A DNA stretch of 64,000 nt. Origin: Boesenbergia rotunda. Taxonomy: Eukaryota > Streptophyta > Magnoliopsida > Zingiberales > Zingiberaceae. The stretch is from positions 1 to 64,000 of the forward strand of contig JAGFNQ010009501.1 of the NCBI GenBank assembly GCA_024364735.1. The letters are read 5' to 3'. Within the stretch, counting starts at the first letter, position 1, and the number at the start of each line of letters is the position of its first letter. This document shows positions 34,885-43,738 of this stretch, piece after piece. Below the pieces are notes generated by a model. It was not told where the DNA came from. It saw only the letters and a program-made list of their open reading frames with translations, and made no database searches. The translations under genes were made by a program, and so were the position numbers.

Positions 34885-37320
34885 ATCAACATAGAAATTA
34901 CTAAAGAAAGGGAAGCTGCAGGAAGGGCTAATGTGTGTGGTGGTGACTTGGCTGATCGATCCACTTTAGTGTCATCTATAGACTTATTCTTATTTCTAAT
35001 AAGACATATGTTGCTACCTTATGCATGATACTTGCTAGTTCTTTTGGAGTTTATAGATGCTATTAGATGTTATATGATGTTATTACTTCCTTATCGTTGC
35101 ATATGCTTTTAGTTATGTTTCATTTCCGCTGCAATGTTAGATTCATACGCAATGATATAAGTAAGTAAGAAAAAAAAGATTAAAGGTAATGTGCCGCCTA
35201 AACGGTAAGGGGCAGGTGTTACAACCAGATTCTCTGAGAACGCGACGAGAAAAACCAAGAGAGAAGTCGGGAGACTAACCACAAAAGGATGGCCAGAATC
35301 AAAATTCCAGCGAAGCAAAAGAAGAGGCTTGCGACAAACTCTAATTCTGGTAGCACCTTCTTCCGTCCAAGAGATGACCGGAGCTTCCTTCTCCGGCAGC
35401 AGGTGGTGGTCGGCAGGGAAAGGGCAGGGGCGGCTAGCTGGTGCTCCTTCTTGGGGCTGGTTGGCTCACGGCAAGAAGGGGTGAAGTGAAGTAGAGAAAG
35501 AGAGGGAGAGAGCCTATGCCTTCATCTCTATTTTTTATTATCCAAGCCTTGCCTTGGGTCCTTTATATAGTGGCCTCTCAACCATCAAGCCTCGCAAATA
35601 TGGAATAACTTATTCCATCATGCCAAGTTTAATTTTATATCATGGTTAAAATCATATTTTAATTCATGATAAAAAATCAATCAAGTCACTTCTCTCCAAT
35701 GGAATAAATTTCCTTATCATGGTAAATCAATCCATGATTGATTTTATAAAATAAACCAATCCATGGTTCATTTTAATTTCCATGGAAAAATAAACCAAAC
35801 CTTGGTTTATTATATAAAAATTTATATCATTCATAATTTTATAAAACAAACCACACTTGGTTTATTTTATAAATTGAAACAAAAACTTGGTTCTCTCCCT
35901 TTGTTGTGGCCGGCCAAGCAAAGAGGATGGATGCCCTCTTTGGTCGGCCCATCCAAGCCAAGCCCCAATGAATTAAACTTATTTAATTCATCTATTAAGT
36001 CTTCAAAAGACTTAGTCATTTTACGCTTCCAATGCATCTCTGAAAAATTCAGATTCGTCGTTTGGCTCAACCAAACTTAATCTCTCTTGATTGGAAAATC
36101 CAATTTTCAACTCGTTTTAAATCCCTCGGATTACTCGTAGTGTGTGTGACTAAATAGGCTTTCGATTTATGTTGGCCGTCTATAATTAATCAATTATAGA
36201 ACGATCATGAGTGACACCTAGTAATACATCATGATCCCCAATTAATCGAATGATCAACGGTTGACCTTAGAAACAATTCTGAAACCCTTCAGCAGCTATA
36301 ATGAATCGTGCCCCATTCCCTTCACCATCTTATACCGACTTAGTTCAGGACATGGTCTATGTGTGTCAGTCCCCACTAGGCTGACTACGTCACACCTAGC
36401 CCAAGTAACGTTTTCTCGTCCTACGGATTCTAATTACTCTCATGTATTTAAGAGATTCATACTCTGAACATGTCATGCTCTGGCCAGATGCTTCGAGTAA
36501 CAATCCGATGATAGGCCTCGGGTATACCACTCCTCGCAAGGAGTGGTGAATCCTTTGTAGGCTGTTCAAACATCTTCGGGTACTTCGGCTTATACCCAAT
36601 CATCCTGGGTCCACGCCTCCTTGGAGATGCTTGCTTAAGATGTCAAAGTATAAGTCTCCATGACCAAGATGACTTGAACACCGCAAGTCAAAGGAACATC
36701 GCACTTAAGCTGCAGTAAGAACTTCACTGACATATCTATATGTAGACTACCATATGAAGTTTTACAGCCAGTCACTCAAATGAACTAGTTCCCTTAACTA
36801 GCATTCATGTTTGTCTCCGGACATCTCAATGTCACCAGCCAGTGAGAATCAGCTGATTAGAGAATAACCCATGCTAATCTCAACAGAATTGATAGTGTCC
36901 GTATTTATCAATTCATTGACTAGGGACAATTTCAATACTTCACAATTGCACATGTAGAGATAATCACTAGTTGTGAATTCATCACAAATTCTCTCATGCT
37001 GTGAATTGTATTGCGGACATTCAGTAAATGAGTTTAAGATCTCAATCAAATACACAAACATGTATACTCAAATAGTAAATATTCATTTATTAAAATAAAT
37101 GATAACAATCATAAGGTGATTGCCTTAGGACACTTCTCTCATATCACTAACAAACATGATCTTTTGTGTGACACCACACACCATGTTATCTATAGTGTAA
37201 AGTATTAGATAATATGCATATACTAATCTAAACATGCAAGCAGTGATCTTGTGATTCTCTTTCAAAATATAGATGTATATATATAAAAGCAAGGCTTTTA
37301 GTATATATCCTAACTGGTAC

Positions 37321-38115
37321 AATGCTCAGATTTTGGACTACCTTCCATCCGCAGACTAACGGAAAGTGAAAGCGTACTATCCAGACTTTAGAGAACTTGT
37401 TGAGAGCTTGTGTTATGGATTTTGGAGGCAATTGGGAGGATCATCTGCACCTTCTTGAGTTCGCCTACAACAACAGCCATCATGCGGCTATTTAGATGGC
37501 ACTGTATGAGGCGTTGCATGGTAGGCAATGTCGGGCACGCAACCTTTAGGAGGAGGTTGGGGAACCCCTGCTGTTAGTACCCCAGAGAGCTCAGCACGAG
37601 GTAGAGTTAGTCTGTATTATCAGACATAGGATGTCCGAGGCGCAGGATCGTTAAAAGAGCTATGCTAACCGGAGACGGTGACCTCTAGAGTTATCCATAG
37701 GTGACCATGTATTTCTGAGAGTTTCACCCAAGAAAGGGGTGAACAGGTTCGTCCTTCGAGGTAAGCTTGTTTTGTGTTACATCGGCCCTTTCCAGATTCT
37801 GGAGAGGGTTGTGACAGTGGCTTATCATTTGCCTCTTCCACCTTCTATTATCGGTGTACACGACGTATTTCAGGTATCTATGTTGAGGAGATACATACCA
37901 GACCCTTCACATGTGCTATCAGATGTCTCAGTTCCACTTCATCTTGACGTGACCTATGAGGAGATTTCAGTATGGATTCTAGGTCACAGAGAGTGTCAGA
38001 TGCGAAGCAAGATAATCCGGCTAGTTAAAGTTGGATGGCAGCACCACTCGGATGAGGAGACTACTTGGGAGCTTGAGGATATCATCCGAGCTCACTACCC
38101 GCACCAATTCACCTG
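37321..38115 (+). pseudogene. pol: G2 pol: integrase C-terminal part and chromodomain
   Basis: Resumes the integrase with LRFWTTFHPQTNG, then FAYNNSHHAAI, and MALYEALHGRQCRA. The C-terminal part is open at 37739-38116: GKLVLCYIGPFQILERV (GPY/F-like), VHDVFQVSMLRRYIPD, and a chromodomain-like end LVKVGWQHHSDEETTWELED. Stops occur near 37340-37660 (for example TAG before MALYEAL). It belongs to the same gene as 14517-15100. Confidence 0.87.
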
Positions 38116-38208
38116 AGGTACGTATGGTTAGCTACTATTCAGTATTTATATCTACATACTTCTTAATGGTGTTTACTGTGGTGTATAACAAAATTTGGGG
38201 ACTAAATT
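38116..38208 (+). other. G2 3' untranslated stretch
   Basis: Follows the pol stop and ends with AATTTGGGGACTAAATT, a motif often seen after pol in gypsy elements. The G4 LTR begins at 38209, so the G2 LTR itself is not seen here. Confidence 0.6.
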
Positions 38209-38754
38209 TGTAACGCCCGCCTTTTTTTTTTTAGCGTTACGCTTAACATACATGAGTTTATCGAACATCTTAATGCAGCGGAACTTTTTCTACACATTCT
38301 TTTAATCATGCTACTAATACATGAAACATCTATACATGCCTAACTTTCCATTCATGAACATAATAACATTCGAACTTAGCATACGTCATCATAAGTAGCA
38401 AACAACATATCCATGAACATCATGAGTCTTAGGTTGTTCGGTAGGTAGAACCATCGTAAACATAATATAGATTCTAAGAAGGTATTTCAAAACTCAAGCC
38501 ATGCAATATGTATAAATAAGAGAAATCTTTTGCCATGTCACCGCCACACACACACATACTTTTGCCCCTCCTGCTACTTCCCTTAATAGCCTCTTGCTTG
38601 ATCTGCGGTACGAGAAACATAAGACTATAAGCACATAGGCTTAGTAAGACCCTTTTTCCTACTCACTAAAACCATGCGTCACTTAACATAATCGCATAAT
38701 GCACCTTAGCATAACATAATTCAGACATAAACATAAACTTAGTCTTGGCATAAA

Positions 38755-38990
38755 TCATAAGCATAAACATAAACTTAAACATGAGTATAAACATAAACTT
38801 AAACATAAACATAAACTTAAACATGAGCATAAACATAATCTTAAACATAAACATGAGGATAAACATAAACTTAAACATGAGCATAAACATAAACTTAAAT
38901 ATGAGCATAAACATAAACTTAACCATGAGGATAAACATAACTTAAACATGAGCATAAACATAAACTTAAACATGAGTATAATGCATAACA
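38755..38990. repeat. 24-nt tandem repeat in the G4 LTR
   Basis: Imperfect copies of GAGCATAAACATAAACTTAAACAT. It produces hydrophobic minus-strand ORFs rich in M, F and L that are not genes. Confidence 0.85.
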
Positions 38991-39123
38991 TGAATGAATG
39001 CATGAGTCAAGTGCATATATCGTAAGGATGCTTAATTTTTGAAATCATACTTTCATTTTAAATACTTGAACATAAACATAACATCATTGGGGTCCCCGTC
39101 TTGTACCACATACATATATCATA

Positions 39124-39172
39124 GGCGTGCATCCTTAAGTAAAAACGAGGTAGCTAGCCTCGACCTACTAGG
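39124..39172 (-). other. Conserved GTAGGTCG hairpin block in G4
   Basis: The minus strand reads AGTAGGTCGAGGCTAGCTAC, then CTCG, and GGATGCACGC. It is followed by repeated copies (39175-39475) of a module with GGACAGCTTCGGTAGTCC and GGGGCGTTCTTAAGGTGCCC that also occurs in G3 (42240-42410). Confidence 0.6.
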
Positions 39173-39735
39173 GTAAGGACAGCTTCGGTAGTCCTAGAAC
39201 CGGGGCGTTCTTAAGGTGCCCATCCCTGTTGGACAGCTTCGGTAGTCCCAGAATCGTGGACAGCTTCGGTAGTCCAGAACCGGGGCGTTCTTAAGGTGCC
39301 CATCCCTTGGACCCTTATTTCGGTCCGGTACAAGCTCATTCATAAAGTAAAATACATATGCATACTTCATCATTCATACTTGACATATCATAGGAACAGC
39401 TACGGTAGTTCCATAACCGTGGACAGCTTAGTCGGTAGTCCAGAACCGGGGCGTTCTTAAGGTGCCCATCCCTTAGCACGACATAGACATACTTAACATT
39501 TCATCATTCATACTTAACATCATGATGCCTTAAAGGCATGAACATTCATCATCATTCTTCATTTTCATTTATAAGATATGTCATGCTTACATCATTTTGT
39601 CTTAGGTCATGGTTATCATTTTCGTTCATCATCTTCATTCTTAAACATAGCATACATACATATCATCCATAAAGCATGACATACATACATAGCATTCATG
39701 AGACATGACTTACATACATATTGTTCGTAAAACAT

Positions 39736-40035
39736 AGCATACATACATGTCATTCCTAAAGCATGGCATACATACATAACATTCATAAAACATGCATGGT
39801 TAGGGTACATAGCATACATACATGTCATTCCTAAAGCATGGTATACATACATAACATTCATAAAACATGCATGGTTAGGGTACGTAGCATACATACATAT
39901 CATTCCTAAAGCATGACATACATACATAATATTCATAAAACATGCATGGTTAGGGTACGTAGCATACATACATGTCATTCCAAAAGCATGACATACATAC
40001 ATAACATTCATAAAACATGCATGGTTAGGGTACCT
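39736..40035. repeat. 75-nt tandem repeat, four units, in the G4 LTR
   Basis: Units start at 39736, 39811, 39886 and 39961, each beginning AGCATACATACAT. Partial units flank them. Because 75 is a multiple of 3, a minus-strand frame stays open over the array. Confidence 0.9.
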
Positions 40036-40390
40036 AGTATACCTACATGTCATTCTTGAGAACTTATGTAACGATCCAGAAAATTCTCTTAATATTTCTT
40101 AAAATATTGAGCATGTCTAGATAATTTTCCGAGGGGCCTAGAAATATTTATATAAAATTTGGCCTAGAAAATCCATATTTTCTCATTTAAATTGGGAAAA
40201 AGGGCACTAATGGGCCTTATATGTGTTTTTTAGTACCATAATTATTGGTAGATTTTAGGTAAAAATTTATAGAAATATAAAGGAATTTTAATGAGAAATA
40301 TTAACATAATTATGGGGGAATTTTTAGAGAATTTTCGGAATTTTGGGGAAAATAATAGAAAATAAAAAGGAAAAATAAAATAAAAATAAG

Positions 40391-40468
40391 GTGCATGGGC
40401 CAAGGATTGAACCTTGGACCTCTTGTACAACCATGTATACTTTAACCAACTCATCTAGCAAGGGAATG
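40391..40468 (-). other. tRNA-like block in the G3 5' LTR (antisense)
   Basis: The minus strand shows A-box-like CTAGATGAGTTGGTTAAAG and B-box-like AAGGTTCAATCCTTGG. The 3' LTR copy is at about 48644-48722. Confidence 0.55.
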
Positions 40469-40555
40469 TTACAAGGGAATGAAGTGCAGATTGGTTAAGG
40501 CTTAGAAGAAGATGAAGGGTCATGGAGAGACTCTTCATTTACCTCCTTAATGGAC

Positions 40556-40562
40556 TATAAAG
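40556..40562 (+). promoter_or_regulatory. TATA box of the G3 5' LTR
   Basis: TATAAAG, about 490 nt into the LTR and 230 nt before the predicted donor. Also in the 3' LTR near 48811 and in G5 near 63848. Confidence 0.6.
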
Positions 40563-41824
40563 AGGGGGTTTTGGGAGTTACCTCTTCTTCCCATTACTTT
40601 GCAATTTCTTCCTTCTCCTCCCCTCATCCTAGCCGAATACCCAAGGAAGGGTTCTCCCTTGGAAAAGCTCCACAAGTGGTCTCATCCCCAAGATCTAAGG
40701 GGTCTTCCAAAGATACAAGGACAAGGGGGTTCAAGGGTCCAAGGATCTTACCATTTCCTTCTCTTTCAAAGTTTGAAAAATCAAGAAACCCAAGGTAAGA
40801 CTCCCTCACCTGTGGTATAATGGCTTTTCTTGAAGATTAACATGATATGAAATTGGTATATAATGTTTATGTTGGAAAAACCAAAGGAAACCCATGAATC
40901 CAACCTTATAGGTTTCGTCCCATGGGATTCTTGGTCTAAAATGATGATAAAAATCCAAATCATGTTGTTTAATGTACTCTCATGATGTCTAGAGATTTAA
41001 TACAATTTTTGAGAATTTTTGGGGTACCTTAGAGACCCTATAAGTTTCGGCCAACCTCAAGGACCCAAAGGAGGGTTGAGTCCTAAACTTCAAGTATATA
41101 TTTTTATATGTTGTCATGATATAAGGGTGATGGAGGGTGATTATGTGAATTTTCACATGGCCTAGAGACTCTATAAGTTTCGGCCAAGAAGCGTTAATAG
41201 GGTAAAAGTTATGATTTATTTCAAGTAAGGGCTCCAATGGCTCTATGGTAAGATGTGATTAGTGTTTTATGATTGATTGGGGATTTTAATGGAATTTTTT
41301 CATACCCCCATGGCCTTATAAGTTTCGGCCAGCCCTAGGAAAGTGGCCTAAAGGTTAGGGTTAACCCTAATCATGAGCCCCAAGGACTTCTTATGGTCTC
41401 ATAAATGAAGTATTGTTGTTCCTTTACCTTATGCTATATTACATGTTTATGGAATTGATGGAACTCCACCTTAGAAGTTTCGGCCAAGCCTTGGATCTAG
41501 GGTTTGGGGGTGGAGTTAGGGTTCAAAGAATGATGGTTCATGGTTACCATAAAGTATTTATATGTATAGGATCAAGCATGTGGTAGGAATCATGTTAACC
41601 ATGACCCTAAGGTTTAAGCACCATGCTTTATGTTTCATGTTTAGGTTATGACTGGATGCCATGCTTAATGGGGTTACCATGGATGTTTATGTTTTAGGCC
41701 ATGTATTTGAATGGTAGGTAGAATGTTATGGAAATCCTACCTATGTATGCTTATGTGATGTAGAGAACCATGCTAAGTTATATGCTCATGTTATGTTAAG
41801 AACCATGCTAAGTTATTGTGTATG

Positions 41825-42010
41825 ATTATGATATGAATGATGTCATGATAAGTATGATAGGTTTATGTTCATGATATGAATGATGCCATGATAAGTAGGA
41901 TAGGGTTATGTTCACGATAAGAATGATGCTATGATAGGTATGTTATGTTAGGTTCATGATAAGAACGATGCCATGATAAGTATGTTACGTTTATGTTCAT
42001 GATAAGAATG
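41825..42010. repeat. Tandem repeat of about 43 nt, four units, in the G3 LTR
   Basis: Imperfect units around GATGCCATGATAAGTATG and TTTATGTTCATGAT. Also in the 3' LTR at about 60293-60475. Confidence 0.8.
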
Positions 42011-42407
42011 ATGCATGCCATGTTGTATGAATAAAGATGCATGTCATGCTTATGAAAGAAGATGCATACCATGTTTATGAATGAAGATAATGCTCATGCC
42101 TTACAGGCATCATGATGTTATGCAATAAGAATGAACAATGAAAGGACAAGCATGTGTTAAGTCATGCTTTACGTAACATGGTTATGCTATGAATGTCTTA
42201 TGAATGATGAAATATGAAAAGTATTTTACTTTATGTATGGGCTTGTACCGGACCGAAGTATGGGTCCAAGGGATGGGCACCTTAAGAACGCCCCGGTTTT
42301 GGACTACCGAAGCTGTCCACGGTTCTGGCACTACCGGAGCTGTGCAACAGGGATGGGCACCTTAAGAACGCCTCGGTTCGGGGACTACCGACTATGCTGT
42401 CCTTACC

Positions 42408-42454
42408 CTAGTAGGTCGGGGCTCGCGACCTCGGACTTGCTAGGGATGCGCGCT
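42408..42454 (+). other. Conserved GTAGGTCGGGG hairpin block in G3
   Basis: AGGTCG and CGACCT can pair around GGGCTCG, followed by GGGATGCGCGC. The 3' LTR copy is at 60870-60916. Related blocks lie in S5, G4 and G1. Confidence 0.6.
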
Positions 42455-42709
42455 ATGATGTATGTATGTGGTACAAGCCGGGGACCCCAAATGATGTTAT
42501 GATGATTATGTTTAAGCATTTAAAAGTATGTTTTTAAAAGTTAAGCATCCTTATGTATATGCATTCCACTCATGCATCCATTAATGTTATGCATTATGTT
42601 ATATTGATAAGATTTTATGCTTACGTTTCATGTTAAGAAGTATGCATGAGAATGAATGATCTATGCCATGATTATGTTAAGAAGATGTTCACATGCTATG
42701 ATAGGTATT

Positions 42710-42943
42710 ATGCCATGTATCATGTCATGCTTAGAATGTTTACTATGTTTATGTTTATGCCATGTATCATGCCATGCTTAGAATGTTTACTATGTTTATG
42801 TTTATGCCATGTATCATGCCATGCTTAGAATGTTTACTATGTTTATGTTTATGGCATGTATCATGCCATGCTTAGAATGTTTACTATGTTTATGTTATGC
42901 CATGTATCATGCCATATTTAGAATGTTTACTATGTTTATGTTC
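42710..42943. repeat. 47-nt tandem repeat, five units (G3 5' LTR)
   Basis: Unit ATGCCATGTATCATGCCATG plus 27 nt. The 3' LTR (61171-61357) has four units. Confidence 0.93.
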
Positions 42944-43461
42944 ATGCCAGGCTATGTATACGATAAGTGATGTAAAATGTTATGTTCTAAGTAGAGCACC
43001 AAGTATGTTAATGTTTCGTGTGCTCATTATGAGATGATGAATGATGAATGGTTTTTGTGAGTAGGAAAGAGTCTTACTAAGCCTGTGTGCTTATAGTCTT
43101 ATTTCCTTATACCGCAGATCATTCAAGGGGAAAATGATGGAAGCAGCAGGAGGGCAAGAACGCATGTGTGTAGTAGTGACTTGGCCCAGGAAACCATATG
43201 TTTACTGTTTATGCTAGAACTTCACCTTGGCTACTTATATGTTTGAATAATGACTTCTGGAACCTTATGATATGATGTTATGTATGACATGATATGATGC
43301 TTAAGTTCAAAGTTAATATGCTAAGGTTCCCATGTCATTAAGTTAAGAATGGTAATAGGGCATGTATAAGTTAAAGTTATTCCGCTGCCTTATGATGTCT
43401 ACATACCCTAAGCATGTTAACGTAACGCTGCTTATGGAAAAAAAAAGCGGGCGTTACAGGT

Positions 43462-43473
43462 TGGTATCAGAGC
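43462..43473 (+). other. Primer binding site of G3
   Basis: TGGTATCAGAGC, three bases after the LTR end GTTACA. Confidence 0.92.
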
Positions 43474-43523
43474 AGTAACCATCTCACTACACACACATCA
43501 AGCCCTCTTCCTGCCGCTTCCAA

Positions 43524-43687
43524 GTAAGTACCCCTGTGTATGTTTTATGATAGTAAGCACTTTTAGGATGCTTTATAGTTTAAGATATGCAAGTATGAAC
43601 GATAGTATGATGAAAAAGTATGTTACGATACGTAACGATGAACGATATTTTATCTTCTTATATGAATTAGTATTTATAATAATATAG
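43524..43687 (+). other. Possible small intron in the G3 leader
   Basis: Donor CAA/GTAAGTACC at 43524 and acceptor AATATAG at 43687, 164 nt, AT-rich with several ATGs. After the acceptor the first ATG is the gag start at 43739. Seen in one element only. Confidence 0.35.
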
Positions 43688-43738
43688 GAGTAGGAAAAAA
43701 AACTGATATTGGTTATACTGTCTTGGGTGAAGAAGAAC

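Larger units (their letters stand above)
32214..35223 (+). repeat. S5: solo Ty3/gypsy LTR (3.0 kb)
   Basis: TGTAACACCCC to GGTGTTACA with no internal region. Its motif order (tRNA-like block, TATA-like CATAAAAGG near 32719, GTAAGACTCCCTCACCT, CTTACTAAG, GCAG/ATCAA) matches the G3 LTR at low overall identity. The flanks fit a decayed ACTAG duplication (left CTACTG, right ACCAG), and the intact C2 LTR reads ACTAG at this point. Short ORFs inside are not supported. Confidence 0.82.
16762..37152 (-). mobile_element. C2: Ty1/copia retrotransposon carrying two nested insertions
   Basis: Minus-strand element with LTRs at 31888-37152 (5', split by S5) and 16762-19034 (3'), Met-tRNA primer site, gag, protease, integrase, RT and RNase H. 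Ends are TGTTGGGACC and CACTAACA. Exact target-site duplication AACAT at 16757-16761 and 37153-37157. L4 interrupts RT. Stops in gag and RT plus the nested insertions make it inactive. C3 (49232-59430) belongs to the same family. Confidence 0.94.
31888..37152 (-). repeat. 5' LTR of C2, split by S5 (own parts 31888-32213 and 35224-37152)
   Basis: Matches 16762-19034 on both sides of S5. TATA box on the minus strand at 35562-35570 (TATATAAAG). The LTR pair differs at many positions, so C2 is older than C3. Confidence 0.92.
15101..37315 (-). repeat. S: solo copia LTR split by C2 (own parts 15101-16761 and 37158-37315)
   Basis: Diverged relative of the R1/R2 LTR. It splits the G2 integrase between AMDT (15100) and the LRFWTTFHPQ segment (37324 on). 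Its right end reads CCTAACT where CCTAACA is expected. Flanking GATAC (15096-15100) and GGTAC (37316-37320) look like a target-site duplication with one change. No internal region of its own remains, so it is a solo LTR left by LTR-LTR recombination (inference). Confidence 0.78.
40795..43117 (+). other. Predicted 2.3-kb intron inside the G3 5' LTR
   Basis: Donor CCAAG/GTAAGACTCCCTCACCT at 40795, branch-like CTTACTAAG at 43073-43081, and acceptor TACCGCAG/ATC ending at 43117. The segment is rich in ATG triplets, which splicing would remove from the leader. Inferred from conservation in four LTR families; no transcript evidence. Confidence 0.55.
40067..43458 (+). repeat. 5' LTR of G3 (3392 bp)
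   Basis: TGTAACGATCC to GGGCGTTACA. Order inside: tRNA-like block, TATA box, predicted intron (40795-43117) with 43-nt and 47-nt tandem repeats and the GTAGGTCGGGG block, then a short LTR end. Short ORFs inside are shadows. Confidence 0.94.

Noticed and set aside
38666..39003. Hydrophobic repeat ORFs (MFMLMFKFMF type), possible membrane peptide
   Set aside because: Direct result of the 24-nt tandem repeat; both overlapping frames look alike and no start context or homologue is seen.
42710..42943. CRISPR-like regular array
   Set aside because: Units are adjacent tandem repeats with no unique spacers, and the context is a plant retrotransposon LTR. The same holds for the 75-nt and 29-nt arrays.
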